Shown in pieces: positions 16,867-26,100 of a stretch of DNA of 61,582 nucleotides. The stretch's first letter is position 1. The number at the start of each line of letters is the position of its first letter. Under the pieces are notes generated by a model that saw only the letters and a list, made by a program, of their open reading frames with translations, made no database searches and was not told where the DNA came from. The DNA is taken from contig JAFXGW010000038.1 in the NCBI GenBank assembly GCA_017536685.1, forward strand, positions 1-61,582, written 5' to 3'. This stretch comes from Clostridia bacterium (GTDB taxonomy: Bacteria; Bacillota; Clostridia; TANB77; CAG-508). A program made the position numbers and the translations under genes.

Positions 16867-19656
16867 TTAAGCGTTTTTCCCACAGCACTGTTTGTATTTC
16901 TTCCCACTCCCACATGGACATGGATCATTTCTTCCTACTTTTGGTCCGTCGTTTGTTATTGGTTTTGCTTTTTCTGTTTGATTGTTGTTTGGAATTTGTT
17001 TATTAGACTCTCCAACTACATTCATATTGCTTGCAACAGAGTTATCTAAACTAGCACTTGTTATACTTGCTGTTATTTCTCTTTTTGCAGGTTGTGAAGA
17101 TTTGACAACGTGAAGCATTATTTTAGCAACTTCAAGTTTGATTTGTGCAATCATTTCGTCAAACATTTCTCCACCTTCGAATCTATATTGAACAACTGGA
17201 TCTTTTTGTCCATAAGCTCTAAGTCCTATTCCATTTTTCAATTCATCCATGGCATCTATGTGTTCCATCCATTTTGAATCAACTACTTTTAATAAAACAA
17301 CTCTCTCAAGTTCTCTTAAATCATTACCATATTCTTTTTCTTTACTTTCATAAATTAATAGTGATTTTTCTTTTAATTCACTTAATAGTTTATTTGCATT
17401 AATTTTGTTTTCTGATAATTCTGCAACTTCTGGAATATTTAAAGTTACTTTAATTTCATTTAATAAAGCATCTTTATTTACTTTTCCATCTTCTATTTCT
17501 GCTCGGTAAGTATCTACTATCATTTCACAAGCAGCTTCAATCATGTCAAGTATGTTATCTCTTACATTATCTCCATCAAGAACTTTTCTTCTTTGAGAAT
17601 AAATTATATCTCTTTGAATATTCATAACATCATCATAACTTAAAATGTGTTTTCTAATAGAAAAATTCCTTCCTTCAACTTTACTTTGGGCACTTTCTAT
17701 TGTTTTTGATATTATTCCAACTTCTATAGGCATATCTTCAGGAATGTTACCTTTTTCAAAGATTCTAGTAATCATATCTCCACCAAAGATTTTTAAAAGA
17801 TCATCATCAAGTCCAAGATAAAATCTACTTTCACCAGGATCCCCTTGACGTCCACTACGTCCACGTAGCTGATTATCAATTCTTCTTGATTCATGTCTTT
17901 CAGTACCAATAATTTTTAAACCACCGGCTGCAATTACTTTTTCTTTTTCTTCTTTTATTTCGCTATTATATTTCTCAACAAGTTCTTTGAATTTTTTTCT
18001 GGCATCTAATATTTCTTGATCTTTAGTTTCATTAAAAGCTGTTGATTGTTCTATCATACTTTCTTCATATTTTAGTTTTCTCATTTCTTGTTTTGCTAAA
18101 AATTCACTATTTCCGCCAAGCATAATATCAGTACCACGTCCAGCCATATTTGTAGCAATAGTTACTGCACCATATTTACCAGCTTGAGCTATAATCTCAG
18201 CTTCTTTTTCATGATTTTTCGCATTTAAAACCTCATGTTTTATTCCTTCTTTCGAAAGTAAATTGCTTAATTTTTCTGAATTTTCAATAGATACTGTGCC
18301 AACTAAAACTGGCTGACCTTTATTATTAGATTCTTTTATGTCTGTAATAACAGCTCTAAATTTTGCAGCTTCATTTTTATAAATAATGTCTGTACGGTCT
18401 ATTCTTGCTAGTGGTTTATTTGTCGGAATTGATATAACATCTAGATTATATATTTCTCTAAACTCACTTTCTTCTGTCATAGCAGTACCTGTCATACCGG
18501 ATAATTTATTATACATTCTAAAATAATTTTGGAATGTGATTGTTGCTAAAGTTTTTGATTCATCAGCAATTTTTACATTTTCTTTTGCTTCAATTGCTTG
18601 ATGAAGACCATCATTATATCTTCTTCCATACATAATACGACCTGTAAATTCATCAACAATTAAAACTTCTCCATCTTTAACAATATAATCTATATCTCTT
18701 TTCATAATTCCATTTGCTCTTAAAGCAATATTTATATTATGAACAATGTCTGTATTTTGAACATCATTTAGATTTTCTAAATTAAATTCTTTCTCAGCTT
18801 TTTCAATACCCTTTTGAGTTAGCGTCGCAGATTTTGCTTTTAAATCAACTATATAATCATATTTTTCATTATCTTCTATTTGTTCTGCATCTTTAATATC
18901 TTCTTCAATTATTACTTTTGCATTTAGTTTTTTTACAAACTTATCTGCAACTTTATATAAATCGGAAGATTTATTAGCTCTACCAGAAATTATAAGTGGT
19001 GTACGAGCTTCATCAATTAATATACTGTCAATTTCATCGACAATGGCATAGTTTAATTCTCTTTGAACCATATCCTGTTTATGAATAACCATATTATCTC
19101 TTAAATAATCAAATCCAAATTCATTATTTGTTCCATAAGTAATATCTGCATTATAAGCTTTTTGTTTTTCGACATGATCCATTCTTCCATAAATAAGTCC
19201 TACAGATAGACCTAAGAACCTATAAACTTTTCCCATCCATTCACTATCTCTTTTTGCTAAGTATTCGTTAACTGTAATTACGTGAACACCTTTTCCAGTA
19301 AGGGCGTTTAAATATACTGGAGCTGTAGCAACTAAAGTTTTACCTTCACCTGTTTTCATTTCAGATATTCTTCCTTGATGTAAAATAATACCACCTATTA
19401 ATTGTACGTCAAAATGTCTCATTCCTAAAACTCTTTTTGAAGCTTCTCTAACAACCGCAAAAGCTTCTGGTAATATATCATCTAAAGTTTTACCTTTAGT
19501 AAGTTCTTCTTTAAAATATTTTGTTTTTGCTTTTAATTCTTCGTCTGATAGTTTAGAAATTTCCGCTTCTAAACTATTGATTTTATTAACTAATGGCATA
19601 ATTCTTTTTACTTCTTTTTCACTATAGTTTCCAAAGATTTTATCAAAAAGTCCCAT
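16867..19656 (-). CDS. secA: Protein translocase ATPase SecA
   Basis: 929 aa, full length. ATP-dependent motor that drives preproteins through SecYEG. Walker A is MKTGEGKT (about residue 103-110), the DEAD-type box is [13 protein letters not shown], and the second nucleotide domain holds TNMAGRGTD and the [20 protein letters not shown] block. The C-terminal zinc-binding tail [17 protein letters not shown] is complete. Ribosome site AGGAGGAAG before the ATG. The stop codon lies 240 bp from the integrase of the mobile element, so the element abuts this gene. No premature change is seen in the C-terminus. Confidence 0.97.
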   Translation of the reverse strand: MGLFDKIFGNYSEKEVKRIMPLVNKINSLEAEISKLSDEELKAKTKYFKEELTKGKTLDDILPEAFAVVREASKRVLGMRHFDVQLIGGIILHQGRISEMKTGEGKTLVATAPVYLNALTGKGVHVITVNEYLAKRDSEWMGKVYRFLGLSVGLIYGRMDHVEKQKAYNADITYGTNNEFGFDYLRDNMVIHKQDMVQRELNYAIVDEIDSILIDEARTPLIISGRANKSSDLYKVADKFVKKLNAKVIIEEDIKDAEQIEDNEKYDYIVDLKAKSATLTQKGIEKAEKEFNLENLNDVQNTDIVHNINIALRANGIMKRDIDYIVKDGEVLIVDEFTGRIMYGRRYNDGLHQAIEAKENVKIADESKTLATITFQNYFRMYNKLSGMTGTAMTEESEFREIYNLDVISIPTNKPLARIDRTDIIYKNEAAKFRAVITDIKESNNKGQPVLVGTVSIENSEKLSNLLSKEGIKHEVLNAKNHEKEAEIIAQAGKYGAVTIATNMAGRGTDIMLGGNSEFLAKQEMRKLKYEESMIEQSTAFNETKDQEILDARKKFKELVEKYNSEIKEEKEKVIAAGGLKIIGTERHESRRIDNQLRGRSGRQGDPGESRFYLGLDDDLLKIFGGDMITRIFEKGNIPEDMPIEVGIISKTIESAQSKVEGRNFSIRKHILSYDDVMNIQRDIIYSQRRKVLDGDNVRDNILDMIEAACEMIVDTYRAEIEDGKVNKDALLNEIKVTLNIPEVAELSENKINANKLLSELKEKSLLIYESKEKEYGNDLRELERVVLLKVVDSKWMEHIDAMDELKNGIGLRAYGQKDPVVQYRFEGGEMFDEMIAQIKLEVAKIMLHVVKSSQPAKREITASITSASLDNSVASNMNVVGESNKQIPNNNQTEKAKPITNDGPKVGRNDPCPCGSGKKYKQCCGKNA

Positions 19657-19694
19657 TTATCTTCCTCCTAAATAGTTTTTAAATATTCTTCACA

Positions 19695-19723
19695 ACTATA
19701 TCATTATTTACTACATTTTGCAA
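19695..19723 (-). promoter_or_regulatory. Sigma-A-type promoter of secA
   Basis: -35 TTGCAA (19718-19723) and -10 TATAGT (19695-19700) with a 17-bp spacer on the minus strand, about 40 nt before the secA start. Confidence 0.6.
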
Positions 19724-19883
19724 GAACTATCTTATATTAAGTTGGTGCTATTCTATCTTTAATTTTTGAGTAAATTTAAAACAAAATTTTATTTGATATT
19801 TTTTATTATATCTTTAAATAATTGTAATATTTGGATCTGTTTCTTCATAAACTCTAATATATTCTTGTAAAGGAGATAATAAA

Positions 19884-20438
19884 ATGTTTGTTTGTAATGT
19901 AAAATTAAATAAAAAATTAATTTTTAAAGTTTCTTTGTTAATAATGTTTTTGGTAGCTATTATTCTTACTATATTAAGTTTTTCTAAAATGATAAGTAAA
20001 TCACAAACTAATTTTAGTAGCAATTACTTAGGTGATTCTATCCCCTCTTCAGAAATTACCCAAATACAACCTCAAAACTATACTAATATTTTAAAAGCGG
20101 TTCATGATGATATTGATACTTACATTGGACAAAAAATAATTTTCTCAGGATACATATATAGATTAAATGGCTTTTCAGAAGACCAATTTGTTTTAGCAAG
20201 AGATATGGATATTGGAAACAATCAAACTTTAGTAGTAGGTTTTCTATGTTCTAGCGAAAAGGCCAAAGAGTATCCTACTTACACATGGGTTAATATTACT
20301 GGCGAAATCACAAAGGGCTATTATAACGGAGATATTCCAGTTCTAAAAATAACAGCTATAGAAAAAGCTTCAAAACCTGAAAACGCCACTGTTTGCGTTC
20401 CTGATAGTAGCTATGTTCCAACAGCTGTTATATATTAA
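19884..20438 (+). CDS. Membrane-anchored protein with DUF1980/YcgQ-like domain
   Basis: 184 aa, one of the few plus-strand genes. An N-terminal membrane segment (about 13-34) precedes a beta-rich outside domain. The pattern (I-x-F-x-G-Y-I-Y near 93, FVLARDMD near 110, VGFLCSS near 127, YTWVNITGEI near 142) resembles the C-terminal domain of YcgQ/TIGR03943-type proteins, which act with a YcgR-type permease in metal-linked processes. No permease partner is next to it. It converges on the AI-2E-family gene and overlaps it by four bases (TTAA) if the CGG shift in that gene is accepted. AAAGGAGAT ribosome site. Confidence 0.6.
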   Translation: MFVCNVKLNKKLIFKVSLLIMFLVAIILTILSFSKMISKSQTNFSSNYLGDSIPSSEITQIQPQNYTNILKAVHDDIDTYIGQKIIFSGYIYRLNGFSEDQFVLARDMDIGNNQTLVVGFLCSSEKAKEYPTYTWVNITGEITKGYYNGDIPVLKITAIEKASKPENATVCVPDSSYVPTAVIY

Positions 20439-21518
20439 TCCTCTTCTACAATAGAATTCATAATTCCTTTGTCTAAAATTTCGGAAAAGATATTTTTTAA
20501 AATAATTAGGATAATAGGTCCGAACCAGAAGACCTATTAGTCCTATCATTTTAAAACTTGTATACATTGCAATTAAAGTAAATATAGGATGAATTCCTAT
20601 ATTATTACTCACTAGCTTAGGTTCTAATAATTGTTTTTCTACTAATGTAAAAATATATAATCCAAAAATAGAAATTGCCAAAGAAGTATTTTTATTAAGT
20701 AATAGTATAATTCCCCAAGGAATCATTATACTTCCAGCTCCAATGATAGGTAATGCATCTACAAAACCAATTAATAAAGCCATAAGAATTGGATATTCCA
20801 CTTCCATTCCAAGAAGATAAAAAATATTCAAACCTGTTAACACTACAATAAAAGTAATAATACTTAAAGTTATTTCAGCCTTCAAATATTTTCCCAAAGA
20901 TGATGTTATTTGTTTTGTATGATTAATTATTTTTCCCATCATTTTTTTAGACAAGTGATGTTCCATTCTATCTAAAATATAGAATTTATCAGATGTAATA
21001 AAATATGTTGCAAGAATAGTTATAATGATATTTATTAAAATGTTTGGAATTGAAGAAATATATTTTATAATTTGTGACAAAATATTTTTTATATAGTTCA
21101 CCACCGTATTGATAAAATCATTTGTAGAAGATTCAAAAACTTTGATAACCTCTTCTGATAAATTCAAATTGTAAATGTTAATCCTTTTTGTCATATCATT
21201 CACAAATGCCATTGTTTTATCTAAGTATGTATTTAACACACTTAATAAATTTGTTGTTTCTGAAACTAGTTTTATTGTTCCCCACACTAAAATTGTAACT
21301 AACAATATTGAAATTGTAGCAAGTACAATAATACTGTTAACTTTTCTGCTAAAGTTTGTCCTTTTATTTAAAAATTTAATAATTGGTTCTACCAATATAG
21401 AAACTACATAAGCAATTATAAACGGAACATAGAATAGACTTATTTTACAAACAAAAAAGAATAATGCAATTAGTAAACTACCAATTATAATTTTTTTTAA
21501 AATACAAGAATAGTTCAT
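20435..21518 (-). CDS. AI-2E-family (PF01594-type) membrane permease requiring a +1 shift at CGG
   Basis: 360 aa after skipping the C at 20522. Seven to eight hydrophobic segments in the family pattern: two at the start, a long amphipathic middle, then GFVDALPIIGAGSIMIPWGI and NIGIHPIFTLIAMYTSFKMIGLIGLL. Read plainly, the protein would change to a Tyr/Arg/Asn-rich tail unlike a membrane protein and run 65 bases further into the convergent gene. Skipping one base at GTT-CGG-ACC gives LVGPIILIILKNIF, the conserved last helix, and stops at 20435, tail to tail with the neighbour. Family members export small molecules or act as antiporters; substrate here unknown. Confidence 0.8.
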
Positions 21519-21653
21519 TTCTTTCCTTTCTATAGAAATGCAATAATTAAGGTTTTATATTGATATTTTTTCACTTCTGGTCTGTTTTATTTCCCAAAAT
21601 TATATGTATAATAAACTTTGATTCATATCTTATTATATTTATATTCAAAATAC

Positions 21654-21690
21654 AAAAAAATATTACTGGATTTATAAATTCCAGTAATAT
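21654..21690 (-). terminator. Terminator after the Asn-rich gene
   Basis: TATTACTGGA and TCCAGTAATA form a perfect 10-bp stem followed by seven T on the minus strand. Confidence 0.75.
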
Positions 21691-21758
21691 TAAAATAAGA
21701 GAAAATATTTTATATAAATAATATATAAGACACAGATTTTATCTTTTATATGTATTTA

Positions 21759-22392
21759 TTACATATTTCCATAAAGTGGTTGGGAATAGTAAAATTGATT
21801 TTGTGAAAATTGTCTTTGCATTTGATTTCTGGATAATAACTCTTTTATAATAAGAATTTTAATAAGATCTCTAAGTAAGTGATCATTTCTATTATTTCTA
21901 AAACTAGTTTGTTGCGTTGTTTGTCTACTGTTTTCAGTCGCTCTGGTAGATGAAGTGTTATTTGAAACATTTGATGAAGTATTTGAAGAAGATTGAACTT
22001 CATTTTGTGTATTTCTTTGAACTACATCATCTCCTAAATCTATTTGTCCTTCTACTATATTAAAAACAGTATCTGTCATGTTATTTAATAGTTCTTCTGT
22101 GATAACTTGATTGTTATTAGAAATAACTCTTGAAACTACTGGATTGATTATTCTATATATACTAGGATATAAATTACTTAAATTTTGAGCTGGTATATTG
22201 TTATTTAAGAACATATTATTTGCCATCATATAATTCGAATTAACTCCCATATTATTTCCAGTACTTCCCATTGGTATATTAGGAAATATATTATTTCCCA
22301 TCATATTGTTCCCGATTACTCATATATGTATTAGGAATTTGATTGTAAAAATATAAATCTTGCATATAACTATCATTATTTGAATAAAGCAT
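21759..22392 (-). CDS. Asn/Met/Gln-rich protein requiring a +1 shift at CGG, unknown function
   Basis: A strong AAAGGAGG site precedes an ATG at 22390-22392. Translation runs 26 codons to AGT-AAT-CGG-GAA and stops nine bases after that. Skipping the C at 22314 gives AGT-AAT-GGG-AAC-AAT-ATG-ATG and enters a 180-codon open frame of the same Asn/Met-rich composition (210 aa in total). The ATG at 22304 lacks a ribosome site, so the longer product is favoured. The mature sequence has an Asn/Met/Gly-rich N-terminal third, a helical middle (IYRIINPVVSRVIS), a Ser/Thr/Asn linker and a C-terminal helix then a Gln/Tyr-rich end. It resembles spore-coat-like low-complexity proteins, but no family can be named. 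Confidence 0.65.
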
Positions 22393-22472
22393 AGCAAACC
22401 TCCTTTATTTTAATATATGATAAAAAAATAGAAATAGTACTTATTCATAAATATGATTATAATTATTGCAAC

Positions 22473-22499
22473 AAAAAAGTCGAGAATACTCCCGACTTT
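22473..22499 (-). terminator. Terminator after murD
   Basis: AAAGTCG and CGACTTT pair around GGAGTATTCT, followed by TTTTTT on the minus strand, 19 nt after the murD stop. Confidence 0.75.
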
Positions 22500-22517
22500 A
22501 AGTTTTCACCTTTCAAA

Positions 22518-23936
22518 TTATTTTACAATTTCTTTAACATATTGTTTAAAAATTTCTCCTCTTTCAGCAAAATTTTTAAACATATCAAAACTAGCACTCG
22601 CAGGTGAAAATAAAACAATATCTCCCTTTATTGCAATTTCATTTGCTGTTTGTACTGCTTGATTCAAAGTTTTACATTTATATATATTAATATCTTTCTT
22701 TAATTTCTTTTGTTCTAACATTACTGCTTTTTCAATTTTTTCAGAAGTTTGCCCTAATAAAATCAAAGATTTACAATTATCTAAAATTGGTTTGGCTAAA
22801 ACATTATAATCTAAATTTTTATCATATCCACCAGCAATTAAAATTATATTTTTAAAAGAAAAAGCATTTAATCCAGCTATTGTCCTAGTAGGACTTGAAC
22901 TTACAGAATCATTGTACCATTTAATTCTATTTTTAGTTTCTTTTACAAGCTCTAATCTATGTTCAACCCCTTTAAATTCTGTCAAAACTTTATCTATGGA
23001 CTCTTTTTTAACTAAATCTTTTGTTGCTATAATACTACATGCTGCATTTTCAAAATTGTGAACACCGCGTAGCTTCATTTTTCTAGTATCAAACACGTGT
23101 TTTCTTAATCCATTTTCAGATACTTTTATTTTTCCATCCTCAGTATCTACTAAGTATCCATTTACATTTTTATCTTTACTACTAAAGAAAACTACATTTC
23201 CTGGTGCTTCTGAGGCACAGTTTCTAGTAATTTCATTATCGTAGTTTAATATTAATAATCCATCTTTATCTTGATATTTAAATATATTTTTCTTTGCTTC
23301 AACATATTCTTCCATATCTGCATGTATATTCAAATGGTTTGGAGTTATATTTGTAATTACAGAAATTTTAGGGCTTATTTTCATATTCATTAATTGAAAG
23401 CTACTTAACTCCAAAACAACTATATCTTCTGGTTGCATATCATTTATTTTTGTAAATAATGGTGTTCCAATATTTCCACCTAAAAAACAGGTATATCCAT
23501 TTTCTTTTATTATCTCACTAATTAAAGTTGTTGTTGTCGTTTTTCCATCACTTCCTGTAATTCCTATTACTAAACATGGGCAAAGTTCAATTACCATTTC
23601 TATTTCAGTTGTTATTATTGCACCTCTTTCAGCTTCTTTTAGAAGTTCTGGAACTGTAGGTAAGCAACTAGGTGATCGAAATATAATATCAAATCCAACC
23701 AATTTTTCTAAATAACCTTTTCCAAAAGAAAAATTCATTCCATAATTTACAATTTTATCTACAATATTTTTATCTATATCATCTATTTCTCTTCCATCAA
23801 AAAAAGTAACATTTGATTTCAAATCATGCAAATAATCAATTAAAGGAATGTTGCTAACACCTAAACCTATAACAGCAACTTTTCTCCCCCTTAAATAATT
23901 ATTGAATTCAATTAATTTTTCATTTACAAAATCCAT
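22518..23936 (-). CDS. murD: UDP-N-acetylmuramoylalanine-D-glutamate ligase MurD
   Basis: 472 aa. Cytoplasmic peptidoglycan precursor enzyme adding D-Glu. N-terminal Rossmann domain with GLGVSNIPL, central ATPase domain with GITGSDGKTTTTT (about 128-140), NITPNHLNIHADMEEY, GVHNFENAACSI and the C-terminal domain with GVEHRLELV, WYNDSVSSSPT and ILIAGGYDKNLDY. All are typical for MurD. It is a single gene here, not in a dcw cluster. GAGGAGG ribosome site directly before the ATG. Confidence 0.95.
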   Translation of the reverse strand: MDFVNEKLIEFNNYLRGRKVAVIGLGVSNIPLIDYLHDLKSNVTFFDGREIDDIDKNIVDKIVNYGMNFSFGKGYLEKLVGFDIIFRSPSCLPTVPELLKEAERGAIITTEIEMVIELCPCLVIGITGSDGKTTTTTLISEIIKENGYTCFLGGNIGTPLFTKINDMQPEDIVVLELSSFQLMNMKISPKISVITNITPNHLNIHADMEEYVEAKKNIFKYQDKDGLLILNYDNEITRNCASEAPGNVVFFSSKDKNVNGYLVDTEDGKIKVSENGLRKHVFDTRKMKLRGVHNFENAACSIIATKDLVKKESIDKVLTEFKGVEHRLELVKETKNRIKWYNDSVSSSPTRTIAGLNAFSFKNIILIAGGYDKNLDYNVLAKPILDNCKSLILLGQTSEKIEKAVMLEQKKLKKDINIYKCKTLNQAVQTANEIAIKGDIVLFSPASASFDMFKNFAERGEIFKQYVKEIVK

Positions 23937-24111
23937 TGTTCCTCCTCTTTCAAAATAGATTGTTATAATTTGTTAAATTTAAATAAATTAAAACCTTATT
24001 TTATTTCTTGCAGTAGCATTATATCAAAAAAACACTATTACTTCAATATAATTCATTCGCAAATTTTGATTTATATAAAACATAATCAAACTCTTTCATT
24101 TATTATTGCAT

Positions 24112-24145
24112 GAAAAGTCCCACCTCAAAAAGAAGTGGGATTTTC
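24112..24145 (-). terminator. Terminator after the NUDIX gene
   Basis: GAAAATCCCAC and GTGGGACTTTTC pair around a loop of about ten nt on the minus strand. It follows the NUDIX stop by ten bases. Confidence 0.65.
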
Positions 24146-24154
24146 TGCCATTAT

Positions 24155-24685
24155 TTAATTGTCAATTTCTCCAAGAACCCTTTTGACGAATTCCTGCTGA
24201 TGAGAAAGAATGGTGTGTACCACCATAATTGCTCCAACAGATTCTTCATCAGTAACGATCTTCGGAACATAATCCAGTTCCAGGATATAGCGATAGCTGT
24301 GGAAGTATGCCTTATCGCCGTTAGCATACTCGTGAAAATGTTCATTGATTTCCACGAACTGCAGCTGTTCTTCAGTGATTTCGAGACCAGTTTCCTCTTT
24401 AAGTTCTCTCACTGCACCTGCTGCTGGTTCCTCGTCTTCTTCCAGAACACCTCCCCACAATCCGAGCTGATCATGATCATAAGCTCTGATTTGCATTATA
24501 ACGCCAAAAGGCGTAAGTACAGCAATTTCAGTGGAGCGAAGTTCCAGGATCATGTGTCTATCGACGCCAATTTCTTCGAGCTTATTCCGGATGGCTCTTA
24601 CGTCCAATCCCTTAAGATACTGCTCACGAATTTCAAGGCTCACCTTTCCTTCCTCAATAATCACTTCTTTCAAAGTCTTTCTCAT
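24155..24685 (-). CDS. NUDIX hydrolase, compositionally foreign
   Basis: 176 aa from the ATG preceded by ATAGGAGTGACATTC; an earlier in-frame ATG has no site. The NUDIX box GVLEEDEEPAAGAVRELKEE-TG is complete (G-x5-E-x7-REL-x-EE-x-G). NUDIX enzymes cleave nucleoside diphosphate derivatives with a divalent metal; an upstream winged/HTH-like 50 residues may give substrate specificity. Base composition is plainly different from all neighbours: it is GC-richer and uses CTG, CTC, GCC, GTC and one in-frame CGG (24587-24589, Arg33) with no frame change. Recent transfer from a higher-GC relative is likely. If CGG causes +1 shifting in this host, this gene would be truncated after about 32 residues. 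Confidence 0.85.
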   Translation of the reverse strand: MRKTLKEVIIEEGKVSLEIREQYLKGLDVRAIRNKLEEIGVDRHMILELRSTEIAVLTPFGVIMQIRAYDHDQLGLWGGVLEEDEEPAAGAVRELKEETGLEITEEQLQFVEINEHFHEYANGDKAYFHSYRYILELDYVPKIVTDEESVGAIMVVHTILSHQQEFVKRVLGEIDN

Positions 24686-24814
24686 GAATGTCACTCCTAT
24701 TTCATAATGTATTGGCATAGTGATTTTTAAAACTAAATTATTGGTGTTAAAAAATAATCACTCATACTTTTATTATAGAACATTTATTCTTATTTGTCAA
24801 AATCACAAAATTTT

Positions 24815-25618
24815 CTAGAAACTCACATGAGCTGACGAGAAGATATTATCTATAACTTTTATGAATTCATCATTATAATCTTCATTAGAGAATGTTATTT
24901 CTATAGTATATACATACCCTTTGTATACAAAAACCATATATTCTGTAATAGAATAATGTTCTATTTTTTGTAATATTGGATAAACTTCATATTCACTTAA
25001 AATGAGTTCTCTTATTTTAAATTCTGTATCATTTTTAAAAGTAGAATATTTAATTTCTTTTTCCATAAAATCATTAAGAAATTCTTCATATGAAGTTTCT
25101 TCTTCATCATATTCTCCAAATTCCGAAAGAAAATATCCATTAACTTTTATGTAAGCACCGTTGTTAGAATCTTTATCTATTATAGAACCATTATTCCAAG
25201 ATTGTGGAACTTTATATTTTAAAGCGTATCCTGCTCCGTATCTATATTTTCTAGAAACATATTGTTCTCCATCAAAAAATATTTTTGGAGTAGTATTGTT
25301 TTTTTCAATTTTCTTTAGTTCAAGAGGTTTTTTTACATTTGTTATACTTACTTCTTCTATTTCTTCCTCTTGTTTTTCTTGTAAATTTTCTTCTTGTTTT
25401 TCTAATGTATTTAAGTTATCTGATTTACTTGTTTCTATTTGATTATTAAAAGAATTTTTTATAACATTCTTAACATTTGAATTTTCTTGTATATCCTGTT
25501 GACTTATTTCTGGTTCTTTACCAAAATCTAATGTATCAAAACATAATAAAAGAGTAAAAAAAAGTGCGCCAAAAATAATTATTAAAACAAGTAATACTGT
25601 TTTTAAATCAATATCCAT
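24815..25618 (-). CDS. Membrane-anchored extracellular protein, unknown function
   Basis: 267 aa from the ATG preceded by AAAGGAGATTAAAA. One hydrophobic segment (about 7-29) is followed by a Glu/Gln/Asn-rich stalk (about 35-105) and a C-terminal alpha/beta domain of about 150 residues (YRYGAGYALKYKVPQSW onward, with an EEFLNDFMEKE helix). The domain looks like the PsbP/DcrB-type fold seen in many small Firmicute lipoproteins, but this is a guess from pattern. No catalytic residues or sorting signal. Stands alone between the NUDIX gene and the poly-Asn ORF. Confidence 0.55.
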   Translation of the reverse strand: MDIDLKTVLLVLIIIFGALFFTLLLCFDTLDFGKEPEISQQDIQENSNVKNVIKNSFNNQIETSKSDNLNTLEKQEENLQEKQEEEIEEVSITNVKKPLELKKIEKNNTTPKIFFDGEQYVSRKYRYGAGYALKYKVPQSWNNGSIIDKDSNNGAYIKVNGYFLSEFGEYDEEETSYEEFLNDFMEKEIKYSTFKNDTEFKIRELILSEYEVYPILQKIEHYSITEYMVFVYKGYVYTIEITFSNEDYNDEFIKVIDNIFSSAHVSF

Positions 25619-25776
25619 TTTTAATCTCCTTTTTATCATTATATCAATATATTTTTTTATAAGCAATAAAACTTATTTTATTAAAAATATTTTTATATAA
25701 ATTTGTATTAGATTAATTTTGTATAATTTATTTAAATTTGTAAATACTAATTTTGTTTAAAGGAGGTGCTTCTATT

Positions 25777-25863
25777 ATGTCAGAAAAAAATAACAAAAAT
25801 AACAAATCAAACAACAATAATAACAATCATAATAACAACAATAATAATAACAATAATAAATAG
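25777..25863 (+). CDS. 28-residue poly-Asn/Lys micro-ORF
   Basis: A perfect AAAGGAGGTGC site lies 8-9 nt before an ATG that opens 28 codons, about two thirds of them Asn, with Lys and one His, ending in TAG. It is followed by a structured 3' region (25892-25971) and a terminator. The good ribosome site and terminator support a real transcript; the protein itself is low complexity and no function can be named. The leader role of a small peptide cannot be excluded. Confidence 0.45.
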   Translation: MSEKNNKNNKSNNNNNNHNNNNNNNNNK

Positions 25864-25891
25864 TTTTAATTTATAACTTGTTGTTTTAAAT

Positions 25892-25971
25892 AGTGGCTTT
25901 TAAAGCTCTTTTTAAAAGTTCATACTTATTTTAAGTAGTATCTTTTAATCCATATAGTTTTAATAGCCACT
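25892..25971 (+). ncRNA. Possible structured RNA or 3'UTR after the micro-ORF
   Basis: AGTGGC (25892-25897) can pair with GCCACT (25966-25971). Inside lie two further hairpins: TTTTAAA/TTTAAAA (25898-25917) and TACTTA-TTT-TAAGTA (25923-25937). Together they suggest a branched fold, but all arms except the closing one are A/T-only, so chance pairing is possible. Confidence 0.3.
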
Positions 25972-25980
25972 TTTTAAGAA

Positions 25981-26010
25981 AAATCCTCTTCAAAAGAAGA
26001 GGATTTTATT
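25981..26010. terminator. Bidirectional terminator
   Basis: AAATCCTCTTC and GAAGAGGATTT form a perfect 11-bp stem with an AAAA loop. T-rich sequence follows on the plus strand. Confidence 0.7.
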
Positions 26011-26100
26011 ATATTTTTTATTTGTATTTTATATATCACATTTCTATATTTTTATATTATCTCAATTGTTGTGTGATATATCTTATAAAATTAGAAATTT

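Noticed and set aside
12082..22314. CGG reassigned to another amino acid (for example Trp or Gln) without frame change
   Set aside because: A reassigned codon would leave the frame intact, but all four native sites need a +1 move to avoid stops or a wrong tail.
24155..24685. NUDIX gene as contamination or assembly chimera
   Set aside because: It has its own terminator and joins smoothly to native flanks; transfer is the simpler reading, though reads across both edges would settle it.
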